From Moringa oleifera (taxonomy: Eukaryota > Streptophyta > Magnoliopsida > Brassicales > Moringaceae): 64,000 nt of DNA. The notes beneath the pieces are model-generated. The model ran no database searches and was not told the DNA's origin. It saw only the letters and a list, made by a program, of their open reading frames with translations. Below, piece after piece: positions 12,552 through 24,600 of the stretch. Position numbers and translations under genes: made by a program. The stretch is taken from assembly GCA_021397835.1 (NCBI GenBank), contig JAJFZO010000065.1:558001-622000 (forward strand), read 5' to 3'. Positions within the stretch are counted from its first letter, which is position 1. Each line of letters begins with the position of its first letter.

Positions 12552-15500
12552 ATGGCTCTCTCTGCTTCTTCGTCCTCTGTGATTGGCAGTTCAATCTCTT
12601 CACGTGAACTTAACGAAGGTATAGTCATCTACAATTTTCTTTTTCCTCACTGAATTCTATATTCGTAGCATTTTCGTAAGTTTCCTTATTTATCTGTTCA
12701 AGATTTGATAATTCATGCCTGGTTAATTCCTTGTTTATAGGTATTTCATTATTTTCCTTATCTATCTCTGGAAGATTTGATAATTGTGTTAACTGAGCGT
12801 TTATTGGGTTATGAGATTTCTGAGTGATAAAATCATAAATTTTCCTTAAATTATTCAGGACTGACGCCGTGCTGTTGTTTATTGAGAATAGTTGAAAAAG
12901 TGATTTTATTATGTGTGAGAAGTTTGGGAAGCAGTGAAGTCTGAGCAATTCTGTTAAACTTAAAAGCCTAATTTGAGGTTACATCTCATTCAGGCATTGA
13001 TCTCCAATTATTTTCTATTGTGGCAGATTAAATTCCTTGGTTGACAAGCACAAGAACTTGAGTTCAGTGCAACACTTAATTTGGTCATCTAGATGAATTT
13101 TGTGCTGATCAATTTGGTTGAATATAAATTTATAAAAAATATATTGATACAATTGTTCTTCCTTTTGTTATCTCTTCTCTGTCTATCCTTGTTCCATGTC
13201 TCTAGGGTTATATTCAATGTGGTCTTTTTCTGTGTTCGATTTGCCCTTTACCTTTTAGTAATTTGTTCCATGCAGTGCTATCATTTGGTTCAGTTTGTCA
13301 ATTGAAGCAATGGACTCTCTCACCAGTGGCTGGAAGTTCGTGCCAAAAACTATGCTCAGTGAAACCTGTTTGTTTGGGACCAAAAAGACAGCATACTATC
13401 ATTCCTCTTGCTGCTACTGTGGTTGGTCCGGGTACCACTGCTTGTCATGACATTTAAAGTTTTTTATGTTCAGCCAATAAGTGTTTTAGAGTTAGTGGGA
13501 CTTTGAGTATTAAGATATCTTTCCTGAGGGAAAGGTTAAGCGATCAATGTGGCTTTATTTAGAGACAACAGGAATTCATTTGTAAAGTAATTTGCTGGGA
13601 TGTGTCTTGACTCACTTGTCCTTTTTTCATTGGGACTTGGCAGAAGTTGAAGACAAGATAGAGAACGAGGATTATGAGAAATTAGCAAAGGAGATGGAGA
13701 ATTCTTCTCCACTGGAAATAATGGACAAGGCTCTTCAAACATTTGGCCATGATGTTGCCATTGCCTTCAGGTACTTTATTTCATTCTTTCCACAATAATA
13801 AGGATTTAATAGCATTGTCTGTCACCATTCTACAGCATAAATAATGCAGCAGTTACACAATTTTGAAAGTTCCTGAAGGTAATGGCATCTTGGATTTCGC
13901 TTGAGAGTAAAAGTTGCTGATCAAGGTCATTCACAACTGATGGCGCAGCTCTACAAGGAAATTGTGACAAGTTTTTGCTGTGAGATTGGGTGTCTAGATC
14001 TTCACCAGAGAGGTTGGCTGGGTGTAAAATCCAGGAAATGAAGTTGAGGTGAAAATGAGTTGTAGGATGAGGCATAAGGGTTCGCTGTGTAGTTGGCCTC
14101 CAGGAAAACTGTGGGATGTAGTTGAGTTAGACAATTAGTACAGCTACATAATATTAATTATTGGAATTAGAGTAATCCTTCCTCTGCTGAGCTTGTTACA
14201 AAGTAAACTATCAGTGGTTCATTTTATAACTTCCCCCAAGTTCCAAACACATGGAGTTGCAGTTATAAATGTGTTCCTGCAACTTTAATGCCATCTATTC
14301 GCCCCTCCCCCCAAATTGTTGGTCTTGCATCTTTTATGTGACAACTTTTAATGCTTATTTCTGCAGTGGCGCTGAGGATGTGATCTTGATTGAGTATGCT
14401 AAACTAACTGGGAGGCACTTCCGGGTTTTCAGCCTGGATACTGGCAGGCTAAACCCCGAAACATATCAGTTCTTTGACACTGTGGAGAAGCATTATGGCA
14501 TTCACATTGAGTATGTGTTCCCAGATGCTGTAGAAGTTCAGGGATTAGTGAGGAATAAAGGTCTCTTCTCTTTCTATGAAGACGGGCACGACGAATGTTG
14601 CAGAGTTAGGAAAGTCAGGCCCCTTAGGAAGGCCCTTAAGGGTCTTAGAGCCTGGATTACTGGGCAAAGAAAAGATCAGTCAGGCACAAGGATGGACATT
14701 CCAGTTGTACAAGTAGACCCCTCCTTTGAAGGAATGGATGGTGGGATTGGAAGCTTGGTGAAGTGGAATCCAATGGCCAATGTGGAAGGCCGCGAAATAT
14801 GGAACTTCCTCCAAACCATGAACATTCCTGTTAATTCTTTGCACTCACAAGGATATATTTCAATTGGATGCGAACCGTGTACAAGACCAGTTCTTCCAGG
14901 ACAGCATGAGAGAGAAGGAAGATGGTGGTGGGAAGATGCTAAGGCTAAGGAATGTGGCCTTCATAAAGGGAACATCAAGCAAAAGGAGTCATCTCAATTC
15001 ATTGGCAATGCAAATGTTACTGCCCATGCGAGTGTGAATGGTGCAGGTGCTGACCTCTTCAATAGCCAGAACTTGGTAGCCTTCAGTAGAACTGGGATAG
15101 AGAACTTGGCTAGACTGGAGAATCGAAGGGAATCCTGGCTTGTTGTCCTCTATGCACCTTGGTGCCGCTTTTTCCAGGTAAATGTAATTCATCTCTGAGC
15201 AGATGATGGAAGGATTTGATATTACCTATGGTTTTAGATAGAATTTTCTTCTGTTTCATGGTTTTAAGCTACAATAATATGCTGAATTCAAAAGTACTAT
15301 AGTAACAGTTTTTGTCCTTCCGAAAACAGGCAATGGAAGAATCCTACATTGAACTGGCTGAAAAGCTGGCAGGGAGTGGGGTGAAAGTGGGGAAATTTAG
15401 GGCTGATGGTGATCAGAAAGCATTTGCACAACAAGAGATGCAGCTGGTCAGCTTTCCTACTATTTTGTTTTTCCCGAAGTGCTCATCCAAGCCCATCAAG

Positions 15501-15560
15501 TACCCTTCGGAGAAGAGGGATGTTGTTTCCTTGATGGCTTTTGTGCATGCCCTGCGGTGA
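12552..15560 (+). CDS. APR: 5'-adenylylsulfate (APS) reductase, chloroplastic, with altered redox motif
   Basis: Five exons: 12552-12618, 13276-13431, 13644-13770, 14367-15177 and 15330-15560 (1392 nt, 463 residues, the usual length). Plant APR reduces APS to sulfite in plastids using glutathione, the key step of sulfate assimilation. Residues 1 to about 75 form a Ser-rich transit peptide. The reductase domain has [13 protein letters not shown], the 4Fe-4S cysteines C194, C195, C285 and C288, and the catalytic ECGLH motif (C313). The C-terminal thioredoxin-fold domain serves as a glutaredoxin-like electron donor. Its active site, normally CPFC or CRFC, reads C383-R-F-F386 here: the second cysteine codon is TTC. 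The cis-Pro segment SFPTI is present. The change is one G-to-T step from TGC, at the last codons of exon 4. Everything else looks functional. Whether the change is real, a sequencing error or a sign of decay cannot be told from the sequence. Confidence 0.95.
12681..12810 (+). repeat. Imperfect ~72-bp tandem duplication in APR intron 1
   Basis: Two diverged copies begin at 12681 and 12752, sharing TTTCCTTAT, ATCT and AGATTTGATAATT blocks at a period of 71-72 bp. The antisense open frame through it (12625-12948) has a matching 24-residue repeat and is probably fortuitous. Confidence 0.6.
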
Positions 15561-17108
15561 TGTCTCGTTGGTTCTGCTCTTGTGGCTGTTGCTGGTAAAT
15601 TGAGGTCTGAGAAAGCAAATGTTAGATGGGAATTAGGTGGGATGGTCTTATGGTGCCAGTAGCTGAATGCACTGGCTTAAGTTGTATATCTTCAGATCTT
15701 TTTTTTTTTTGTTCTCCCTCCCAAGAGTTTTCCTTTCCTCTTCTTTTAGCTAGTATCTTGGAGGTGTGTGGGATTGACATCTCGTCTATCATTCCTTGCC
15801 TTGTCCAGTAAAAAGAGCATTAGCTAATACGCCATCTGGGTTAATCTGAATCTATTATTCAAACTTATCTTTATTTCATCAATAACAGTTGATTCTGCTC
15901 TCTTCGGGCATGATATTGACTTGGTAGGAAAACTACAACAGGAGCTGGCTTGGCTTGAAAGTTGCTCAGTATCAGGCTTATTCTTTTAATGTTGCCAATA
16001 TGTTTTTTGTAACAGCCTTCTGCAGGTCATGCAGAAACTTTCCTTTTTATATAGCTCATTTGAAGATACACCTTAAGCAGTGGTGGGTGTTCAATTCAGA
16101 GCTTCAGGTTCTCTAATTGATATTAGCTCTTCGGACCCCTTCATTTTGGCGGAAGTTAGTTACCATTTTTAGTGTATCAGCATTCTCTTTGAACCTTTTG
16201 TCAATGTGAATTTCGGGCAACTTTATCAGCCGTAGTTTAGCAGGAGCTTTCAAGGGCCCCAGATTTATTTGCCGATAGCTCAGACTCCCAATGTAATAGT
16301 TCTTGTTGCTCTGTGATATCTCCTTAGGTGTCAAAGTCTGGGCAAGTGGCTCTTCGACAGCAATTACCGCGTTTGAAAATGAAAGTTTGATTCTTCTGTA
16401 ATTGCTGGTCCCATGAATATTCTGGAGACGGATGAGCCTAGAAAGACACCTAGTGGATAGGACAAAGAAAGCTCACAATAGCGATCCATTCACATAAAGG
16501 ACAGTGTCTTGAACTAAGTGGAGTTGGCCCATTGAAGTAAGGATTTGCCAGCCAGCATCCTTTCACATATAGTAAACTGATTTATGCCCCTATATACTGT
16601 ACTTAAGTGCCTTGTTTCTCATGTAATATTTTGCTGACTTCTGTTTCTTTTTCTAGAGAAATTAGAAAAGATAAGACAAGTTCCAATAATCTTGGTGACT
16701 CAGGATATATCTTGGGGGCTGCACCTACATGGTCTTCAAACCTTCGCTCACAGGCAAAACGGTGAGTTAAAACTTCAAATCCAACCCCTCTTCTATTGAG
16801 TTTGAAGTGTGTCCAGTGCTCCATTTGAAATGCTTCGCTGGCAATATGTCATAGAAGATTTTAGATCCTTCCTTTGTCGGTAGACTCCATTTTCTCCAAA
16901 ATTCCATGTGAATTGAGCCCATCAGCTGATAAAGAAATGGGAAGACTTTGAGCCTATATAAGCACTTTTAGAAATAAGAGAATTGGGTGAGTGAGTGTGG
17001 CCTACTCGCATTTGACTGAGTAGAGGATCAGGAGCCACTCATTTAAGTGGTGCACCAAATGGCTAGCCATGCCCCAGTCATGGTGGCGGATGGCTTTCCC
17101 ACTAGCTA

Positions 17109-17143
17109 GTCGAAAGTCGAAAGTCGAAAGTCAAACGTCAACG
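17109..17143 (+). repeat. 7-bp tandem repeat, GTCGAAA x3 plus two variants
   Basis: Three exact GTCGAAA units (17109-17129) are followed by GTCAAAC and GTCAACG. Confidence 0.85.
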
Positions 17144-17328
17144 TATTGCTGGGTTTGGTAGCAACTATATATGTGTAATTACATGCTACAAAGACACGGT
17201 TATTATTAAGTGTCATCAACTGAGCTGTTATCCGTTGAGCATGAGGAAGTGCACAGCTGGCATTAACTAAAAGCCTTTAAGAACCATGATTTGACCCGAA
17301 ATATCCGAATGAACAAAAAGCTAAATTA

Positions 17329-17417
17329 ATTATCTTATAGTGAGAATGTTATTGATTATCTTATACTAAGAATGTTATTAATTATCTTATAGTGAGCATG
17401 TTACTAATTATCTTGTG
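17329..17417 (+). repeat. 26-bp tandem repeat, about 3.4 copies
   Basis: Copies start at 17329, 17355, 17381 and 17407 (partial), each beginning ATTATCTT and ending in TGTTATT- or TGTTACT-like sequence, with 2-3 mismatches between copies. Confidence 0.9.
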
Positions 17418-18569
17418 TTGTAGACATAAAGATTTAAGTTGAACGAAAAGGGAAGTGGGTTAAAAGTCGGTGGAAGCCTAAGCCCTGTGACATGAAGATG
17501 TTGCTGCTGCACTCAGAAAAGGCCGTAAGGGATACTGCGAAGCCAGCCTAGAAAGTCTGCATCACTTTCTCTCTTACTTATCTGTCTTCGTGGAACCCAC
17601 TGGAAACTCCTGCCTGAACCAATTCCAGCTGAGGTGCGTCCATTTTTCTAATATGTATAAATGTTTTGAAATCAGCAGAGCGAAGAAAAGGGCTTCTACG
17701 TTTTGTGTCTTTGAATTTTTTTTATATATATAAAGTATTGGATTAATTACTCGAGAGAGATCATTTTATCTGAATGTTTAAACCGAGAGTTATAAAAGAA
17801 CGAACTTGCATCAATTAAAGATTTATATTTTTATAATTTTTAACAAAAACAATATATATATATATATATATATTTTATTTTATTAATTTTAACATTCATA
17901 ATTTTTTAACATATAAAATAATGATTACGCTTTTGTAGTTTTATTTTATACATGTGATTAGAAGGAAAAAGAAAAAAAATGATAATTAATTATTATAAAG
18001 ATATAATTATCATTTTATGTCTTAAAATAACAAAATTTATTCAATGAACATTTCACATAAATATTAGAAGGTAGATAGAAATTTCACATTAAAAAAATAT
18101 CAAAATAAAAGTATACAAAATATAAATTTTTATAGTGTTATTGATTGTGAAAGATTTAATTTTTATGTATTTGTTAATATATTTAAAAATCATGATTTTT
18201 TTTTACACTACTAACACATGACATATAGATAACAAATTATTCATCAATCCACATATAATATTAGTAAATTTCTTATATTTCTAAAAAATTATTTCAAATT
18301 ATGAAAATCTTTCTCATACAGTAATAGCACCGCCCTAATTAAAGAAATTTAATAGCATTCTTCACCATAGAGTGCAGGAGATAGTATTTGCACAGCCATG
18401 GATCAAAAATCTTGAAAATGGAAAGAAGAAAACAGCTTCATTTCCTAATTAATGATAGTGAGTCTCTACGCGTGTGAGTCTGTGTGTGCGCTCGCTCTTT
18501 TGGCGTCCTTCTCTTTTTCACATTAAAGCAAAACCGACATTTATTTCATCAGACTTGTCCAGTCTCCTC

Positions 18570-18576
18570 TATAAAA
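18570..18576 (+). promoter_or_regulatory. TATA box of the GDSL gene
   Basis: TATAAAA sits 65 bp upstream of the GDSL ATG, leaving a leader of roughly 35-40 nt. Confidence 0.65.
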
Positions 18577-18640
18577 CCAGGACTGCCACTGCCTCTGCAA
18601 CCATCGCACAAGAAGAGGGTTCTCACTTCTCGCTTCTGCA

Positions 18641-19769
18641 ATGGCTAACAATGTCTCCCTAGTGAGTTTCCTCTTCGTTTTCTCTGTCTTCATTCTTCGC
18701 ATCGAGTTCTCGGAGGCTGATCAAATGGTTCCGGCTGTGTTCGTGTTTGGAGACTCGCTGGTTGACGTCGGCAACAACAATTACCTAGCCATTTCAATCA
18801 CCAAGGCCAATTATCCTCCCAATGGAATTGATTTTCCCGGAAAAAAGGCTACCGGGAGGTTCTGCAATGGCAAAAACCTTGCAGATTTTTTGGGTGAGTT
18901 GATTCATAATACACATACAGAAACAGATAAACAACAGAATTATTGGACTCGACATCATGTGTACCTTTTCATGCAGGATACGTTAGGAAGCTCACTTGTT
19001 TATCCTCTCATTTTCTTGCTGATTCACGGTCTTCATGCATTTTTCTTAATCTTGTTTTTTGTTTGGTTGACTGAAAAGAGAGTAAGAAACAGAGAAAAAA
19101 AATTGGTTGATGATTACAATATGATAGAGACATGACTGATTCTGGTCCTCTGAAAATGCTTCGCTTCTTTTGGTATATCTATAATTTAGTGTAAAATTTA
19201 CTTCATAATTGAAACAAATTGTATTGATAAAGCTTACTTTAATTTAATCATGAAACATAAGCAACAACCTAAAACACTCTTCACTGTCATTTTAGTATAA
19301 GACCAAAAGATGGAGAAGTGAAGTGTTTATATTAATATTATACTAACATATGGTAATAATAATATCTGATTTCAATTGGTTTTGGGTCAGCTGAGAAGCT
19401 CGGTTTATCTTCACCCCCTCCTTATCTTTCACTCAAGACCAAAGGGAACGGTTCCTTGTTCATCACCGGTGTTAACTTCGCCTCCGCCGGGGCCACCATC
19501 TTCAATGGCACAGATCTAATTCTGGTAAGTCAACCGGATATTCTTTTTACTTTTTGGTTGGATATTATTGCAAGTGAAAGTGGAATCTTGATTCTTTTTG
19601 CAACAAAACTGAAGGACAGATACTACCCATAAACGATAAATCAACTGAAAAGTCTACCTTTTAGTTAAAAAGGTCCGAAGTCTTTTGTGGGAATTTCAAA
19701 GAATATGGTAAAAACTTGAATTAAAAAAAGAAAGAAAAAAGAATTGCGGTGAGCGTGGATCGAACACGC

Positions 19770-19812
<43 letters not shown>

Positions 19813-20769
19813 CCCGCGCGGTTGTTATTCGTTGGTTTAATTATTTTATCTATAGGGAAACAAGTTTCCGATACGCGCAATTCCGTCGTCAGCACAAGTG
19901 GACTACTACGCATCGGTGTACGATGTGTTGGTGAAGCAGCTAGGATCCTCTGGGGCCCAGCAGCATTTATCTAAATCTATCTTTGGCACTGTGATCAGCA
20001 GCAACGACCTTTTCCGCTATTTCGGATCATCATCTGAGACTCGCATAAAGCAGACCCCGCAGCAATATGTGGACTTGATGGCTACCAAACTGAAAGGCCA
20101 ATTGAAGGTACCTGAACCCATGCCAATTACTTTTTCCTTGTTTCTAATTTACGTGCCTTGATATAATGAGTTTTAACTGAATTGGGCTATCTTTTCTTTT
20201 AAACCTATTTGGCAGCGATTGTACGATTACGGTGCACGTAAGTTCCTAGTGGCTGGAGCTCCAATAATCGGATGCGCTCCAGTGAGAAGGGTAAACCCAA
20301 CAGAAGAATGCGATGAGGAGATAAATTATTGGTCCGTTAAATACAATGAAGCCCTGAAGTCAAATTTGCAGGAGTTGAAATCAGAGCTCCAGGGCTTAAG
20401 TTACTCATATTTCGATGCTTACAATGCCTTGAATGATATGATTCAGAGGCCAGCTGCTTATGGTACACACGGAGACATTTATGTTTACTTCCATTTCTCT
20501 GGGTTTATTTTGTGAACCATTGTTTCATTAATGGGTCTCTTCTGGTTTCAGGATTCAACGAGACTAAAGCTGCTTGTTGTGGAGGGGGTAGAAATGCGAA
20601 GACACCTTGTCTGCCCGTTTCAAAATATTGTTCCAACAGAAAAGATCATCTTTTCTGGGATGTATACCATCCAACAGAGGCTGCTGCTAGCATATTCGTG
20701 GATACTCTCTTTAATGGTTCGGCACAGTACACGTTCCCAATTAATCTACAACAGCTAGTTCTAGGATAA
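18641..20769 (+). CDS. GDSL-type esterase/lipase, secreted
   Basis: Five exons, the usual number for plant GDSL genes: 18641-18893, 19391-19524, 19856-20107, 20216-20462 and 20552-20769 (1104 nt, 367 residues). The N-terminus is a signal peptide ([19 protein letters not shown]). Block I is [16 protein letters not shown] with nucleophile S39. The block V Asp and His are D332 and H335 in [10 protein letters not shown], and the CCGGG block precedes it. Block III, normally GxND, reads S177-S-N-D180, so the oxyanion-hole Gly is Ser while the Asn is kept. Members hydrolyse short acyl esters in the apoplast or wall; the substrate cannot be predicted. Intron 2 contains a tRNA-Phe gene on the opposite strand. 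It corresponds to At5g55050 by recalled synteny. Confidence 0.93.
19723..19740 (-). terminator. Pol III terminator (T runs) of tRNA-Phe
   Basis: On the minus strand, T6 (19735-19740) and then T7 (19723-19729) follow the tRNA 3' end within 5 nt, as expected for RNA polymerase III termination. Confidence 0.75.
19745..19817 (-). tRNA. tRNA-Phe(GAA): tRNA-Phe(GAA), nuclear
   Basis: The minus strand folds as a full 73-nt cloverleaf: acceptor GCGGGGA paired with TCACCGC plus discriminator A; D-arm GCTC/GAGC; anticodon stem TCAGA/TCTGA with loop CTGAAGA (anticodon GAA); T-arm GCGTG-TTCGATC-CACGC. A-box and B-box match pol III consensus, no CCA is encoded and there is no intron. It lies antisense inside GDSL intron 2 (19525-19855). 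Confidence 0.97.
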
Positions 20770-21619
20770 GCATTTTATATGAGTGGGGGTCAATAAAGAT
20801 GACCTCTTCATGAGCGGTTTAGGCAAGGTTCAACTACAAGAAGAAAGCAAGAGAATGTTTCATAATCCTATGGTAAGTGCCAAAGGATTTTCTAAACAAA
20901 TGCATGCTTAGAAGTTGCTGAAATTATCAACATAGCAGAAGTAGGGAAGGAATTTACACCAATTGTCCGCTCACATCCTATATTCATTTGGCAGAATGGT
21001 GGTGAAGATATTCTAGAGAAGGAAAAAAATATATCTTTTAATCCTATAAATCACAATGCTAGGCTTCTCTCTCTTCTGTGATGTATGCAAATACAGAAGC
21101 ATACACTCTTCACGTAATCTAACACATCAACAAGAAGATCAAGTTCTACCATATTATGAAAATGAATGTGAAGGTCCGTGCTGCAATGGCAATTTTAATT
21201 ATAAGTTCATAGGTATAGCATGATCTTGTTGGAGAACTTACAGAATTCTTTGTTGGATTAAATCAAATAAAATGACTAAGCTTCAATTAAAATCAACTGA
21301 TCTTATCATGTAAAGTTCAATATTTTTCCTAATCCTTTGAGTGCTACAGTATTCCATCTTGTTTCTTCATATACTCGACAGTTAACAGAGAAATAACATG
21401 CCAGTGCCATCAATTTTTCATATGCTATAGTGTCAGTACAGACCATATGCAAAATGCAAGTTGGACGAGAAACTTGGCAAACTATAGAATATGTATAGCA
21501 AGTCTGAAACCCTCTGGGTGAAAACCGGGCAGATGTTAAATTCATCAGAGCATTGGGTAAGGCACATTTGCTTTTATGCTTTGAGAAATAAGTAATGGGC
21601 AACCTTTGATGATACAGGG
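20770..21619. other. Tail-to-tail spacer between the GDSL gene and MSH5
   Basis: This 850-bp spacer must hold both 3' UTRs. No gene-like frame was found; the frame at 21306-21602 (-) is downstream of the MSH5 stop and is most likely 3' UTR. Confidence 0.6.
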
Positions 21620-24600
21620 CTAAGAAGGAAACAAATCTTCTAAGAAGAGGCCGAGGTCGCCCTTAAGAACATCAAATGCCAGCATTTTGTCCACCACATC
21701 CTGCATCAGTTCACACGGTTAAATTCACATATATAGGACCAGAAAACTATTCCAGAGATTGCATTGTCAAATGTAGCTTCTCAAAACTAAGAACCTTATA
21801 CTCTTTGTCTTGTGCTGATACATTCTCATTACACAAGCGATCGACAGAACAATTATTTCCAAAAGCATCCAATAACAATGATGCCCTCTTAATCACTTCC
21901 TCTGGAACACCTACATGAAGAACATAAGTAGTCCAGTAAGAAAATTGAAGCAGTGAAAGGTCTCATTTTAGTTACCCTAACATCCCTGAAGGTTCCCTCT
22001 CTTATTAATATCCATTTCTAGGTAGTACACGGTTTTCTTTATAACCAAGAGATAGTCTGGTCGTCGATAATTTTCCATTAAACCGAACAAATATCAGAAG
22101 AAGCATACGACATTATTGAAGTATCCAAGGATTTCTTGATTATCCACCAGATCTTGAACATACCAGCTAGAAGTGCACAATGCAGCCCTGCAGGACATGA
22201 GCAGATACATGTGACTCTCAAGAAAACTTTCAGGACAGATTTCAGCTAACATAAACTAGAAGACACCCACCATAACTATGAAGTGCCTGTCCAGGAACTA
22301 AGCTGCAGGAGAGTGAAACAATATGCAACCATAGTCACTGACCAATGTAGTCTATTGAAACCACATCCAATGGTAGAAAACAATGTTCAATAGGGCATCA
22401 TGGCCACCACTTGCCTTAGAACTGAAAAAACTAAATGGTACTAACCAGTAATAAGCATTAACATTCAGCTAGAAGAAAATCTAAACAAAAATGAACACCT
22501 GAGTGTTAACTGTGCATTAATTGACAAATTGTTGAAAACATCAAATATAGCGAACAGTTCTCTTTAGGTATATGAACTCAAAAACCAATAACAGAGACAA
22601 ACAAGCTATCTACTAATGTCCGAGGAATGATACGTTCTTGTCCATCTAACAGTGAGAGGTGCATTGAATTTATAGTAAGGTCATGAAAAACGTAATGAAT
22701 CATACCGATATAAAAAGACAATGTCTTCAACATCCTTGGAGTTGGTTTCAGGCCTCAGCACACCCATTGTGTAAAACTTCACCTTTTCAGGCTGAATTAA
22801 TCAGAAAATTAGCTTCAATTAGCAATAGTAGAACTTAGAAAATGAAAATAGAATAGGCAGCAAGTGCACAAGAATGCTTACATTAGGCAAGCAACTGTCA
22901 TCAAATAATTCTGTCAAGTGAGTGCACACCAGAACCTGAAAAGCAGCAGAGAATGTTCCATCAAAGTCTGGAGTTCTCTCTCAGGTATAATTAGTACTCC
23001 TATAAGATAACAGGGACATCACACATGAATAAGTACTGGTGATTAAGAATCATGTTCAAAGCTATATATGATATCCATGAAGACTTGAGGTTTGTATGAG
23101 AGGCAATCCTAAGGAAGGCAAGTTCTATGTCTAGCAGCCATAATAAACTCCACCCTAGTAGAATATCAAACCTTTGGGGGATCATCACATGTGGCAAAGT
23201 GATTTATGGTTCCACCAAGCAAACCAATGCCATCTGAATTGAACATTTACAAAGGTTTAGTAATGAATGTTGATATGGGAAAGCATGTCTGCATTAGAAA
23301 TTCAATGAAGGACACCAACCTTCAGTAAGAGTACCTTTACCAAATTCATCCAAGAGACATAAGGATCTTGAAGTTGCCTGCCTGAGATATTTATTACCAT
23401 TATTAAGAACACAGAAAAACAAAATATTAGATTCATCAATAGAATATATCTAGGTAATTGCAACTATCAGCCCTCTGAATTACTTCCACAACTTTGTAAC
23501 CATGTGGACCAAGGAATTAAGCTAAGGTTCATAGACACATGCACAGGAATCTAAAATAACAGGAACAATGTGATGCAAAAATCTCAAAGCACGTCTACTA
23601 TGCAGTTGAGCAAACCATCCATCCAGACTCATTGTTTATACCTTAGCATCATTCCCACTTGATGCAGATCTATCATAAATGTTGACTGTTCTGCAGTCAA
23701 AAACTTGCTTCCCATCGCACAGAATATCCTATTAAAACAGAAATGTGGCTGGTCATATAAAATTCTATTATATGTTAGTAACATGAAGGGCACACACCTA
23801 TCAGTCAATCCCACAGTTGCAGAATCTGCAGGTACAAAACTTCCAATGTGGGAAAGGAAAACAATTAAAGCTACCTGTCAAAAAGAAAAAAGAAGACCCC
23901 CAAAAAAAACAACAATTTAAGAATCCATGAACCTGTCTTAAGTGCCAAAAGAATGTCATCATCAAGGCATATTTGTTTTTACGTAATACATCAAAAGAAA
24001 CATTAGGCTATAAATGAACTAAATGCAAAGATTAATGTAGGCATTAAAATCAAGGGTTTTTGAAAAATAAATAGGCCTTTGATATAGAAAAGTAACAATG
24101 CCCAATAAAAGAATATCATTGTTACAAAGGTAGTCAAAACCTTAGCTTAAGTTTCCAAAGATCAATAGCTTAACCGGGACTTGATCTAACAATTTTAAAT
24201 GTGGCAACCATATTGCAAATGAGCAGGATTCTATAGAAATCATGTCTAAAAAATGGCATGATATATAAATAAATCAGACATCCAAGAATATCAATGTTTT
24301 AAAAGATGGGGATGGCAGGGGAAGGGGGTTGGAGAGAGAGAGAGAGCATGTTCTTAGAATAAGGATACATTATTACTACTAACCTGCTTTATGTAGATAC
24401 TTTTCCCTGAATAATTAGGACCAGTAATGATACTAATCCTACCTGAAACAAGACAATCTTGAAAGTTGCCAATATGCCAAAATGGAACAAGCTTTTATGA
24501 TAAAAGTAAAGCTGAGATTTTAGATGCTATAAGTCTATCAATGGTTACATTTACCATCATCAAGTATTTTTGTATCATTGGGAATAAATGTATCTACAGC

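Larger units (their letters stand above)
15561..18640 (+). other. Intergenic region between APR and the GDSL gene
   Basis: The APR 3' UTR occupies the first few hundred bases. Short frames at 16113-16334 and 16603-16824 (-) are not recognised and lack coding context. A 7-bp repeat (17109-17143) and a 26-bp repeat (17329-17417) lie in the middle. From about 17700 to 18340 the DNA is strongly AT-rich, with a TA microsatellite near 17852-17872. The GDSL promoter follows. Confidence 0.65.
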
